Origin: Calditrichia bacterium
GTDB taxonomy: Bacteria > Calditrichota > Calditrichia > RBG-13-44-9 > J075
Direction: 5' to 3'
Length of the DNA stretch: 64,000 nt
Assembly: GCA_028284445.1 (NCBI GenBank)
Contig: JANQRS010000081.1
Coordinates: 31,751 to 95,750 of the forward strand
Positions 8,131 through 16,493 of this stretch are shown here, piece by piece (positions within the stretch are counted from its first letter, which is position 1; each line of letters begins with the position of its first letter). Below the pieces are notes generated by a model. That model saw nothing but the letters and a program-made list of their open reading frames with translations, was not told the origin of the DNA and ran no database searches. The position numbers and the translations under genes are program-made.

Positions 8131-9668
8131 TGCCAGAATACTTAGCACCAGGTGTTTATATCGAAGAATTTGAGAGTGGCGTACGACCAATTGAGGGGGT
8201 TGGCACCAGCACTTTAGGCATTTTGGGTAGAACAGAACGTGGACCAGTGGAACCACGCCTCGTTACTTCTTTTCCACAGTTTCAACGTTTATACGGAAGT
8301 TATATGAAGAACTCCCAGACAGCGTACGCAGTTGAGGGATTCTTTAAGAATGGCGGGTCGAGGTGCTATGTTGGGCGAATTGCCTCCAAGGAGGATAAGA
8401 CATCCGAACTGGAATTGCCAAGTCCAGGCAACACCCCGGTTCTGAGAATCAAAGCAATTGGGCCAGGAGCCTGGGGAGATCGTTTGGCTGTAGCAATTAA
8501 GAAAGCCGGATCGATCGAGGTATCATCACCTCCTGTCGAAACTGATCTATTCAGAATAGAAATCGGATATTTTAAGACCGGCGATTTGCAGCAAGATCCT
8601 ACACGAAGTGAAGTGTATGATGATCTGGTCCTATCCAAAGAATCTCCGGATAGCATAGAAAAAGCAATAAATGATATATCAGCGTTTGTAAAAGTTGAGG
8701 TCCTGGGGAATCCCGGTGATCGACCTGATAACACAAATGGTTGGCTCTCGTTTGCTGCTTCACCACCTCTAACAGACACCGATCCTGACATATCAGATTA
8801 TGAAGGTCGGGAGATTGAAGATGGCAAACGTAGCGGTCTGAGAGGTTTCGAACAAATTGATGAAATTGCCTTAGTATGTGCACCAAACCAGAATCTTGAC
8901 AAAGATGATAACCTAACTATGGCCAATCAAGTTGCCGACAAACTAATTTCACATTGCGAAAAGATGAACACCCGTTTTGCAATCCTGGCCTTTGATGAAA
9001 AGTCGGTACCCATCGCAACCCTGAAAAAACGTCCAAGGCCTTCTCAATATGCAGCTGTTTATTTCCCTTGGATATATATTCTTGATCCAGTTACTCAGGT
9101 TCCGAAATTGATCACTCCAGTAGGACACATCGCCGGCATTTATGCTCGGTCTGACAACGAGAGAGGGGTTCACAAGGCGCCAGCCAATGAAGTCGTCAAA
9201 GGTGCTGCTAAATTGGAGTTCCAACTGGTGAGAGCCGAACAGGCAAGTTTAAATCCGCGTGGTATCAACGTCATTCGCTCCTTCGAAGGGCGTGGGATCC
9301 GTGTATGGGGGGCCCGCACCATGGCCACCAATTCTCTCTGGAAGTATATCAATGTACGCCGTCTTTTCATTTTTCTGGAACACTCGATTTTTAACGGCAC
9401 CCAATGGGTGGTATTTGAACCCAACGATGAAAAATTGTGGGCTCGGGTTAGCGCGACAATTACGGCATTCTTAACAACTGTTTGGCGAAACGGTGCACTA
9501 ATGGGCAACACCCCGGACCAGGCATTCTACGTTAAAGCGGATCGTAGTACAATGTCGCAAGACGACATTCTCAATGGACGTTTAATTGTTGAGATCGGTG
9601 TTGCGCCAGTACGGCCGGCAGAATTTGTTATTTTCCGTATTACGCAAATGACGGGCGAACCTCAATAA
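8130..9668 (+). CDS. Contractile tail sheath protein
   Basis: A 512-residue phage tail sheath family protein, the contractile outer tube of the particle. The N-terminus (EYLAPGVYIEEFESGVRPIE) and the segment VGTSTLGILGRTERGPVEP are signatures of the family. The C-terminal domain is well conserved: the region around IRVWGARTMATNSLWKYINV, the helix with WVVFEPNDEKLWARV, and the final strand carrying GVAPVRPAEFVIFRI. It is the only sheath gene in the cluster, whereas Afp and PVC encode three. A strong AAGGAGGG ribosome site precedes ATG 8130. It is followed by the tube gene 59 bases downstream. Confidence 0.96.
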   Translation: MPEYLAPGVYIEEFESGVRPIEGVGTSTLGILGRTERGPVEPRLVTSFPQFQRLYGSYMKNSQTAYAVEGFFKNGGSRCYVGRIASKEDKTSELELPSPGNTPVLRIKAIGPGAWGDRLAVAIKKAGSIEVSSPPVETDLFRIEIGYFKTGDLQQDPTRSEVYDDLVLSKESPDSIEKAINDISAFVKVEVLGNPGDRPDNTNGWLSFAASPPLTDTDPDISDYEGREIEDGKRSGLRGFEQIDEIALVCAPNQNLDKDDNLTMANQVADKLISHCEKMNTRFAILAFDEKSVPIATLKKRPRPSQYAAVYFPWIYILDPVTQVPKLITPVGHIAGIYARSDNERGVHKAPANEVVKGAAKLEFQLVRAEQASLNPRGINVIRSFEGRGIRVWGARTMATNSLWKYINVRRLFIFLEHSIFNGTQWVVFEPNDEKLWARVSATITAFLTTVWRNGALMGNTPDQAFYVKADRSTMSQDDILNGRLIVEIGVAPVRPAEFVIFRITQMTGEPQ

Positions 9669-9727
9669 GCTGGTGATTCAAATATCTACAGACAGTATAT
9701 GAACAGCATAACTGAAAGGATCAAGAA

Positions 9728-10156
9728 ATGCCTATTCCATATCGCAATTTCAGATACCGCGTTGAGATCGGCGGTATTACCCAGGCCGGTTTTAGTGAGT
9801 GTAGCTTTGGTGATGCGACGGTCGAACCGGTTGAATATCGTGAGGGGACCGATTTACCCACTCCACGTAAATTATCCGGCCAAACCAAGTATGGCAATGT
9901 GACGCTCAAGTGGGGTATTACAGATACCATGGAACTATACGATTGGCATCGGAGAGTGGTAGATACCGGTGCAGCTTCCGAACGGCAAGACATATCTATT
10001 GTTCTGATTGACGAGGAGGGCAATGACAAGTCGCGTTGGAATATTGTCAAAGCCTGGCCGACAAAATATGATCCCACGGATTTCTCCGGTAAGGGCAGCG
10101 AAGTGGCAATCGAGTCAATGGAAATCGTACATGAAGGTTTCACACGTGTGTCTTAA
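9728..10156 (+). CDS. Tail tube protein 1 (T4 gp19-like, Hcp-like fold)
   Basis: A 142-residue inner tube protein. It shows the gp19/Afp1 pattern: FRYRVEIGGITQAGFSECSF, the PVEYREG segment, KYGNVTLKWGITD, WHRRVVDTG, and the closing AIESMEIVHEGF. It polymerises inside the sheath to form the channel for cargo. A second, divergent tube gene lies at 12850, as expected for a tube/tube-initiator pair. It is preceded by a GAAAGGA-type ribosome site. Confidence 0.94.
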   Translation: MPIPYRNFRYRVEIGGITQAGFSECSFGDATVEPVEYREGTDLPTPRKLSGQTKYGNVTLKWGITDTMELYDWHRRVVDTGAASERQDISIVLIDEEGNDKSRWNIVKAWPTKYDPTDFSGKGSEVAIESMEIVHEGFTRVS

Positions 10157-10197
10157 CAAATCTGAGAAAAGTATAAACTGATAATTGAGGCAATTCA

Positions 10198-10560
10198 ATG
10201 GCTTTACAAACCGAATTTGAATTTACCCTACCTAAGGGTTTTGTGGATGATGATGGAAATCTCCATAAGAAAGGGACGATGCGGTTGGCTACTGCGGCTG
10301 ACGAAATCCTCCCTCAAAAAGACGCCAGGGTCCAGAACAACCCTGCTTATTTGGTTGTAATCCTGCTTTCCAGGGTAGTAAGTAAACTGGGCAATCTACC
10401 AACGGTAACGCCCCAGACAATCGAAGGATTGTTCTCCGCTGATCTGGCTTATTTACAAGAATTCTATACCATAATCAATGAAGTCGATTTAGGGAAGGAC
10501 AATCATTCCCCTTTATTGGAAACCTCCGGGATGATGGAAACAAATCATCGGGGGGAGTGA
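10198..10560 (+). CDS. Phage tail assembly protein (gp41-like)
   Basis: A 120-residue protein resembling the tail assembly chaperones found between tube genes in contractile injection clusters. Features include an N-terminal beta segment FEFTLPKGFVDDDGNLHKKG, then RLATAADEILP and the motif 'FSADLAYLQEFY' near the end. It probably helps fold or recruit tail components, and the exact function is inferred from family context. Its TGA stop overlaps the GTG start of the next small gene by 4 bases. Confidence 0.75.
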   Translation: MALQTEFEFTLPKGFVDDDGNLHKKGTMRLATAADEILPQKDARVQNNPAYLVVILLSRVVSKLGNLPTVTPQTIEGLFSADLAYLQEFYTIINEVDLGKDNHSPLLETSGMMETNHRGE

Positions 10561-10736
10561 TCAGAAAGTATCCCCTGGATCAAATCTATCGGGAAGTCGC
10601 CTTCATTTCCTATTATTTCAATTGGTCCAGGGGAGATATCATGGATATGGAACATCGGGAACGGCGGCACTGGTGTGAAGAAATCTCCCGTATCAATCAA
10701 AAGATTAACGAGGATGCATCAGTTAATGGACCGTAA
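10557..10736 (+). CDS. DUF6760-like small CIS protein
   Basis: A 59-residue frame starting with GTG in the GTGA overlap with the preceding gene. The protein begins MIRKYPLDQIYREVAFISYY and continues with FNWSRGDIMDMEHRERRHW, then a short charged helix. The YPLDxIYxEVAFIxYxFxW and D-x-x-x-HxERxxW pattern is characteristic of the small DUF6760-type proteins encoded between gp41-like and tube genes in these clusters. Its 3' end overlaps the start of the next gene. Function is unknown; it is presumably part of tail assembly. Confidence 0.8.
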   Translation: MIRKYPLDQIYREVAFISYYFNWSRGDIMDMEHRERRHWCEEISRINQKINEDASVNGP

Positions 10737-12831
10737 CTTATTAAATAATAATCTTTTACACTGGCGTTTGTCACTGCGAATAGGTTTGAGTCGAATTCCT
10801 GTGGATCGCTTTGGACAATGTTGCCCCTCTTATCCGTTACTAAAGGAGACTGGCCAGCGAAGTCCTGTTTGGAGCTATCTTATTCTATCCAGTTATGAAT
10901 CATTTCTTGTCTCATTGTTGGGCAGGCAAGGTAATGCGAAGTATCTGACAGCTGGAGTACGATTCGAATTCGCAAAGCCGGCTTTCAACATTCAATGGCA
11001 ATTCTCCGAGAAACAATCTGCCGTAATGTTAAGAATGGTGCCTGTTCCCGCTGTATCAGACAGAGCTTTGACCGCAAGAAGCCGTGAATCTGCGATACCA
11101 AATAGAGGTTTTCATGTTCAGCCGTCTGGCATACAAACGCTATTCATTACCAACGAAACGAGCATCTATCTGGTCAAGCGTGCGCTGTTTCAAAACCTGA
11201 ATCGGCTTGCAACTCTGACAACAAAGCGCGAAGAGTTGAGCCTTGAATTCACATCCTCGCTCAATCAATCAGCACTGGTTCTTAACCAAAGCCTGGCTCT
11301 CATGTATCAACAAACGATATGGCCAATTCTGACAAACGTACTGACATTACCGGAGGCAGGCCAACAGCCCAGCTCTTTCGAATATCGAATTGCAGTGGCT
11401 ACTTCAAAGAAATATATATTGAGGAAGGGCAATCCTGTTCTCAGGCCTGCCCGGTTCAATATGACAATTATGCGGTTTGCCTCCGTAAAAGCAGCGGAAT
11501 TGCGTCCAGGAGGCATTAGCGGAGCCACGGGAGCATCTATTTCAAGCTATGCCGGGATTTCGCAGCAGCCAATCAATCTGAGCCTTCATGCAGAAGGCGC
11601 TGCTCCAGTGACCCCGAGAGAGCGTCGGAGAATAGCGAATCGGGTCATTGAAAGATGGGAGAGAATTGCGGAGTTTGTTAGCAGCCGTTTCTCTTCGAGT
11701 AAAGTATCAATGCGTTCTATTTTAGAAAGAAATGAGAAACATAGTGATCATTTGCAGACTTATTCCGCTGGCTTTGTAAGCAAACAGTATCAGCGCTACG
11801 GCATAATATTGATCAATATGAGAAGGATTCATAAAGATCGATATCCACAAAAGAGCGCCAAACAGTCAAGGTCTAAATTTCCTATTTTTCACAGTCAGAA
11901 AGACAACGAAGTCATAACCCAGAAAATGACTGTCATGTCTGATCTGCTCAAGCCAGTTGCAAGAGGTTTTAGACAGGGTTTACCGGACCGCGCAAATGTA
12001 AATGTTTCCGTTCCTGAGTCGAATGTTGATGTTGCTAATCAGTATCTTGCTCTTACAAAAGTCGTCGAGAGCGATGTCAGAAGCCCGTCAAGACCTAACC
12101 ATCTAAGAGACACCGCGCCGGAAGACGGCTTCCTGACAAAAACACGGTATAATAGTTTTTCATTAATTCGGTTCTCAACACTCCGAATGCTGGATGTCTA
12201 CTCTACCATGAATAGAAGAGCGCCTCAAATAGCAGGGATTGTGCAGGATGGAAATGGCAGAAATTATAAAAGTAGAATGATCCCTGGTTCCATGTTTTCG
12301 AACGAGCCCGGCAATGTTGCGGGCCATGATTCCCGCCATTTTCAGCTGCGGCAAGTCTGGCAGCGGAAACCGCAGTCAGGTCCAGTTAACATTCGTAGAG
12401 TTATATCCAGGATGCATCGGCACGAAATAGAAATAATGGCGAAAAGTTCTACTGTTTGCAATCCTGAGCCGGCGATAATTTGGGCGAATATGTCCGATTC
12501 TCTGGCGTTGGGAATTGAGAGTACAGGTATCTTAATCCACAAAGTCGAGAAGAGGCAATCACAACTTGCTAGGGCGGTGACCGGAACCGCCGTCAATTAT
12601 GAGGATACAATTTCGCCCGCTGCCGGCGTTGCGGTCGAACCACAATTCACTAATGAATTTTCGCATCAAAATAATCCCGTGAGATTCATGCCACCTGCAG
12701 GAATCGCCTCTTTGCCGGAGTCTACTCGGCCTTTGATGCGCAGAGATATGGCTGAGGTGGCTGAAGAGGTTTACACACTAATCGAAAAAAAGCTGCGTCT
12801 CGAAGGAGAGAGCAGAGGAATGTTCTTCTAA
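10714..12831 (+). CDS. Large basic CIS-cluster protein of unknown function
   Basis: About 705 residues from ATG 10714, overlapping the preceding small gene by 23 bases. ATG 10726 is also possible, and a GTG at 10675 is less so. The protein is rich in Arg, Ser and Asn, lacks membrane segments, and shows no recognised domain. Only its C-terminal helix (DMAEVAEEVYTLIEKKLRLE then GESRG) resembles the charged helix that ends proteins at this place in other injection clusters. Its location between the chaperone/DUF6760 genes and the second tube gene suggests a structural or length-determining role. No other gene in the cluster looks like a tape measure (Afp14-like). That role is only inferred, since the sequence is not obviously an extended helix. 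Confidence 0.6.
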   Translation: MHQLMDRNLLNNNLLHWRLSLRIGLSRIPVDRFGQCCPSYPLLKETGQRSPVWSYLILSSYESFLVSLLGRQGNAKYLTAGVRFEFAKPAFNIQWQFSEKQSAVMLRMVPVPAVSDRALTARSRESAIPNRGFHVQPSGIQTLFITNETSIYLVKRALFQNLNRLATLTTKREELSLEFTSSLNQSALVLNQSLALMYQQTIWPILTNVLTLPEAGQQPSSFEYRIAVATSKKYILRKGNPVLRPARFNMTIMRFASVKAAELRPGGISGATGASISSYAGISQQPINLSLHAEGAAPVTPRERRRIANRVIERWERIAEFVSSRFSSSKVSMRSILERNEKHSDHLQTYSAGFVSKQYQRYGIILINMRRIHKDRYPQKSAKQSRSKFPIFHSQKDNEVITQKMTVMSDLLKPVARGFRQGLPDRANVNVSVPESNVDVANQYLALTKVVESDVRSPSRPNHLRDTAPEDGFLTKTRYNSFSLIRFSTLRMLDVYSTMNRRAPQIAGIVQDGNGRNYKSRMIPGSMFSNEPGNVAGHDSRHFQLRQVWQRKPQSGPVNIRRVISRMHRHEIEIMAKSSTVCNPEPAIIWANMSDSLALGIESTGILIHKVEKRQSQLARAVTGTAVNYEDTISPAAGVAVEPQFTNEFSHQNNPVRFMPPAGIASLPESTRPLMRRDMAEVAEEVYTLIEKKLRLEGESRGMFF

Positions 12832-12849
12832 GGTTAATATGGTGGCGCT

Positions 12850-13272
12850 ATGGACCCATACCTGACTTTCAGGTTTAGAATTATTGTTGGCCAGATCATC
12901 GAAGGTGGATTTACCGAGGCGAGCGGATTACAAGCAACCACACAGGTCGAAGAATTTCGTGAAGGTGGGTTGAACAGTTATGTGCACAAGCTGCCTAAAG
13001 AGACAAAGTTTGACAATTTGACGCTAAAGCGAGGTCTCGGTGATTCCATAGCTCTCTGGAAATGGCATCGGGAAGTAGTCGCTGGTATTTTCAAGCGCCA
13101 GGAAATCCAGATTCAATTATTGGGAAGGAAAGAACAGAGTGAGCCGCTGAAGATTTGGACTTTTAAGGAGGCCTATCCAATCAAATGGAGCGGACCTGAA
13201 TTCAAATCTGAAGGAAATACTGTTGCTTTCGAGAGTTTGGAAATTGCCCACAATGGATATGTAGATCGCTAG
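12850..13272 (+). CDS. Tail tube protein 2 (Afp5-like tube initiator)
   Basis: 140 residues, a second gp19-like tube protein: FRFRIIVGQIIEGGFTEASG, VEEFREGGLNSYVHKLP, KFDNLTLKRGLGD, WHREVV and SLEIAHNGYV. The position directly before the LysM adaptor and hub genes matches the tube-initiator proteins that join the baseplate hub to the main tube. It differs from tube 1 at many positions but keeps the fold markers. Confidence 0.92.
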   Translation: MDPYLTFRFRIIVGQIIEGGFTEASGLQATTQVEEFREGGLNSYVHKLPKETKFDNLTLKRGLGDSIALWKWHREVVAGIFKRQEIQIQLLGRKEQSEPLKIWTFKEAYPIKWSGPEFKSEGNTVAFESLEIAHNGYVDR

Positions 13273-13283
13273 ACGGAGAGAGT

Positions 13284-13922
13284 ATGCCACTGGAAAAATT
13301 GAAAATTACGCCGGATGCCGGTGAGGCAGTAACCGCAATGTACAATCCGGCTCAGTTTACCATAGAAAGCCGCAATCAATTTCAACGATCCAAAATACCA
13401 GGCCTGCCGGTGCCGGTAACCCAATTCGTTAGCGGCGAAGCCGAGAAGATTACGCTGAAACTATTCTTTGATACCTATGAAGCGCAAACGGATGTTCGGA
13501 CCCTAACCAGCAAGGTGCTGAAATTAATGAAGATTGAACCCAATCTTCACCGACCACCGGTATGCACTTTTAGCTGGGGCGGGACGATTTCCGGTGACCA
13601 GATCACGGATTTCAACGGTGTAATTGATAGCCTGAGTCAAAACTTTACAATGTTTCTTGACGATGGCACTCCGGTGCGAGCCACGTTGACGCTCGGAATT
13701 ACTGAATATCGAACCATTAATGAACAGTTAACCATGCTCAAACTTCGCTCTGCAGATCATACCAAAGTCAGAGTAATTAAGGAAGGGCAGAGGTTATGGC
13801 ATTTGGCCAATACCGAATATGGCGACCCAGCCGAATGGAGGGTTATTGCTGATGAAAACGGCATCGATAATCCTCGCTTAATCGAACCGGGCACATCACT
13901 TTCATTGCCGCCGTTGGAGTAG
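13284..13922 (+). CDS. LysM-domain baseplate adaptor (Afp7-like)
   Basis: A 212-residue protein. The N-terminal domain (about 1-150) is the CIS tube-adaptor type: the segment AMYNPAQFTIESRNQF and then KLFFDTYEAQTDVR are typical. A C-terminal LysM domain follows (about 160-212), with VIKEGQRLWHLANTEYGDPA, WRVIADENGIDNPRLIEPG and a final LSLPPL. In injection particles this protein fastens the tube initiator to the spike. The LysM here is thought to be structural rather than for peptidoglycan. It is followed by the hub gene after 4 bases. Confidence 0.92.
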   Translation: MPLEKLKITPDAGEAVTAMYNPAQFTIESRNQFQRSKIPGLPVPVTQFVSGEAEKITLKLFFDTYEAQTDVRTLTSKVLKLMKIEPNLHRPPVCTFSWGGTISGDQITDFNGVIDSLSQNFTMFLDDGTPVRATLTLGITEYRTINEQLTMLKLRSADHTKVRVIKEGQRLWHLANTEYGDPAEWRVIADENGIDNPRLIEPGTSLSLPPLE

Positions 13923-13926
13923 CAAG

Positions 13927-15033
13927 ATGCAATTCGAACAGATAGAAAAAAAATATGGCAACTTTTACGCGCCGAATTATATGATCCTGGTAGAAGGACA
14001 GGATTTGCTTCGGCAGGGAATGGAGATCTTCGGCGTGCAAGTCAATAACCAGTTGAATGGCTCCGACACTTTTTCCTTCAAAGTTAATAACCCGTTCGAT
14101 GAAGGCAAAACGACCTTTCCTATACTGAAAAGAGGACATTTGCTGGAGGTTGGGAAAAAGATTCAGATTAAAGTTGGCTATGGAGATCGGAGCAAGTTGA
14201 CCATCATCTTCGATGGGACCATTACCTCAGTCGAGGTAAGCTACGCGGCCAATGGCGTTTCACAACTGGATATCTCCGGACATGATCGCTCACATCAGAT
14301 GATGAAAGGCAAACGTTCAGAGAATTACGGTAGTGTCGATGAGCCTATTAAATATAGTGAAATTGTAACGCAATTAGCAGGCAAATATGGATTGGGAACC
14401 GGGCTGATTGTGGACAGCATGGAAAAACACCGGCAGATCAAGCAGTTTCAGATGAGCGATTTCGAATTCATTGTAAAGAAACTGGCGCATGAAATCAGCT
14501 TCGAAGCATTTGTGCAGGTTCAGGACTTTATTTTTCGGCCGCGTGCCAACGATGAACAGGAAGTAATAACGACCATGGAATGGGGAGGCGGACTGGTAAG
14601 CTTCACCCCGAAGGTCAATACCGCACAGCAAGTTAGCAGTGTCGAAGTTCGCGGGTGGGATCCAGCCATTCAGGAAGCCATTATTGGTACAGCTCAAGGT
14701 GGAGATGAACAGGGGCGGGAAGGCGGAGCCAGTAGCGGTGCCGAATTGGTCACGGCAAGCGAAGGAGAACAAGTTTTGAATGTTTGGAAACCAGTCAGTA
14801 CTCAAAAAGAAGCCGACGATTTAGCCAAGTCAATCCTAAATAGAACTGCTGAGCGCCTGGTGACGGGCAATGGCGTATCAATTGGTATCCCTGACATTTT
14901 ACCGGGTAAAAACATCAGTCTAGTCGGTCTCGGTGAATTATTTAGCACCACTTATTATATCCAAAAATGTACTCATACGATAGACGGCTCTGGTTATAAA
15001 ACCAAATTTAGTGTAAAGGAAACGACGATATGA
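13927..15033 (+). CDS. Baseplate hub protein (gp27 / late control D-like)
   Basis: A 368-residue hub protein equivalent to the N-terminal, gp27-like part of VgrG or Afp8. Features are the N-terminal NYMILVEGQDL strand, then FSFKVNNPFDEG, VGYGDRSKLTIIFDGTITSV, the DISGHDRSHQMMKGKR segment and a C-terminal YYIQKCTHTIDGSGY motif. Here hub and spike are separate genes, whereas VgrG and Afp8 join them. The stop overlaps the spike start by 4 bases (ATGA), so the two are translated together in near-equal amounts. Confidence 0.9.
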   Translation: MQFEQIEKKYGNFYAPNYMILVEGQDLLRQGMEIFGVQVNNQLNGSDTFSFKVNNPFDEGKTTFPILKRGHLLEVGKKIQIKVGYGDRSKLTIIFDGTITSVEVSYAANGVSQLDISGHDRSHQMMKGKRSENYGSVDEPIKYSEIVTQLAGKYGLGTGLIVDSMEKHRQIKQFQMSDFEFIVKKLAHEISFEAFVQVQDFIFRPRANDEQEVITTMEWGGGLVSFTPKVNTAQQVSSVEVRGWDPAIQEAIIGTAQGGDEQGREGGASSGAELVTASEGEQVLNVWKPVSTQKEADDLAKSILNRTAERLVTGNGVSIGIPDILPGKNISLVGLGELFSTTYYIQKCTHTIDGSGYKTKFSVKETTI

Positions 15034-15719
15034 GTTTAGTCGATATGATGCAAGCTGCCCAGGAACGCGAAGCAGGATCTGTGATGAGTATTGCGATTGC
15101 AGTGGTAACAAATAATGAGGATCCGGATGGCGAAGCGCGAATCAAAGTCAAATATCCCTGGCGAAATGTTGAGGATGAAAGTTATTGGGCACGAATCGCA
15201 ACTTTTATGGGTGGCAACGAGATGGGGGGCTACTTTCTGCCGGAGGTCAATGATGAAGTGGTGGTGGCATTTGAAAACGGCGATATCGATTTCCCGATAA
15301 TCATCGGATCGCTGTGGAGTACCAAAATGAAACCACCGGAAATCAATGATGATGGAAAGAACAACCGCCGGCTTATTAAGTCTCGAAGTGGTCATCTGGT
15401 GATTCTAGATGATACCGATGGTGGCGAAAAAATCGAAATTATAGACAAGTCCGAAAAAAACAAAATTACTATCGATACCACAGCAAATCTGATCAGTATC
15501 GAAAGCGAGCAGGATATCGAACTGAAGGCGCCGAAAGGCAAGATCTTACTCGACGCCAAAGAATTGGAGTTAAAGTCAAAAGCGAATACAAAAATTGAAG
15601 CCGGCGCTAATTTAGAGGCGAAAGCCAAGGCGAACGCCGTGATAGAGGGTGGGGCAAATCTAGATACCAAAGCCGGCGCCATTCTAACGGTTAAAGGCTC
15701 TATGGTCAAGATCAATTAA
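15030..15719 (+). CDS. Baseplate spike protein (gp5/VgrG OB-fold and beta-helix)
   Basis: A 229-residue spike. The N-terminal OB-fold (about 15-110) carries the classical segments GEARIKVKYPWRN, SYWARIATFMGGNEMGGYF and PEVNDEVVVAFENGD followed by PIIIGSLW. The C-terminus is a run of short repeats such as KSKANTKIEAGANLEAKAKA, which fold as a triple beta-helix needle. No lysozyme domain is present. It pairs with the PAAR tip encoded next. Confidence 0.94.
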   Translation: MSLVDMMQAAQEREAGSVMSIAIAVVTNNEDPDGEARIKVKYPWRNVEDESYWARIATFMGGNEMGGYFLPEVNDEVVVAFENGDIDFPIIIGSLWSTKMKPPEINDDGKNNRRLIKSRSGHLVILDDTDGGEKIEIIDKSEKNKITIDTTANLISIESEQDIELKAPKGKILLDAKELELKSKANTKIEAGANLEAKAKANAVIEGGANLDTKAGAILTVKGSMVKIN

Positions 15720-15763
15720 TTTACCCTTTAAGAAATCCGGAATTGTTAATAAAGGAGCGAACC

Positions 15764-16060
15764 ATGCCAATGGCCGCAAGAGTTGGAGACGTAACCAGTC
15801 ATGGCACCCCCCTTGGTCCGGGTCCCGGTAGCGTAAATGTGCTCATCGGCGGTATGCCAGCCTGGCGGGCGGGATCCGACATGCATACTTGTCCCTTATC
15901 CAACGGTCCAGTTCCTCATGTTGGTGGTGTGGCACCGATAGGTAGTATGACGGTCATGATTAATAGTCTGCCGGCAGCCCGGCAGGGCGACCAAATTGTA
16001 GAAGTTGGGCCGCCAAACGCCATTGCGATGGGATGTCCAACAGTAATGATTGGGGGATAA
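15764..16060 (+). CDS. PAAR-domain spike tip protein
   Basis: 98 residues from ATG 15764, chosen because of the AAGGAG site 5-6 bases upstream. It is a stand-alone PAAR cone: AARVGDVTSHGTPLGPGPGS, a DMHTCP metal-ligand turn, PHVGGVAPIG and the end ANAIAMGCPTVMIGG-like segment. The His and Cys residues that bind the zinc at the tip are present. No toxin domain is fused to it. Confidence 0.95.
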   Translation: MPMAARVGDVTSHGTPLGPGPGSVNVLIGGMPAWRAGSDMHTCPLSNGPVPHVGGVAPIGSMTVMINSLPAARQGDQIVEVGPPNAIAMGCPTVMIGG

Positions 16061-16090
16061 GTTGTATTCGAAAACGAAACGAGGTCTGTT

Positions 16091-16489
16091 GTGGCCAGAG
16101 ATTTCTTAGGCACTGGATGGAGATTTCCACCGGGCGCAGACGCTGCCGGGACGGTTAGTCTATCAAGATTTGAGGCAGATATCAAAGAGGCAATCTGGAT
16201 TATTTTAAGCACCGCCAAAGGTGAGCGGGCCATGCGCCCTGAATTTGGATGTGGTATTCATGATCTAGTATTTGCACCCATAAACAATGCAACCTTGCGC
16301 GAGGTGGAAACTTCAGTCTTTACTGCCTTAACTGAATTCGAACCGCGAATTGAAATCATATCTGTTTCAGCTTCTGACAGGGAGGCCAAAAATGGTAAGC
16401 TGCTTATCTCAATCGACTACCGGGTAATTATTACCAATAACGAATTTAACATGGTATTTCCCTTTTATTTAAGTGAAGGACGGCCTTAG
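16091..16489 (+). CDS. GPW/gp25-family baseplate wedge protein
   Basis: 132 residues from GTG 16091, with GAGG a few bases upstream. It matches the gp25 family: GTGWRFPPGADAAGTVSLS, then IKEAIWIILSTAKGERAMRP and EFGCGIHDLVFAPINNATL, which holds the EPR-like core, and a C-terminal strand VIITNNEFNMVFPFYLSEGR. gp25 initiates sheath assembly at the baseplate. Its stop lies 4 bases before the ATG of the large wedge gene. Confidence 0.94.
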   Translation: MARDFLGTGWRFPPGADAAGTVSLSRFEADIKEAIWIILSTAKGERAMRPEFGCGIHDLVFAPINNATLREVETSVFTALTEFEPRIEIISVSASDREAKNGKLLISIDYRVIITNNEFNMVFPFYLSEGRP

Positions 16490-16493
16490 CCAA

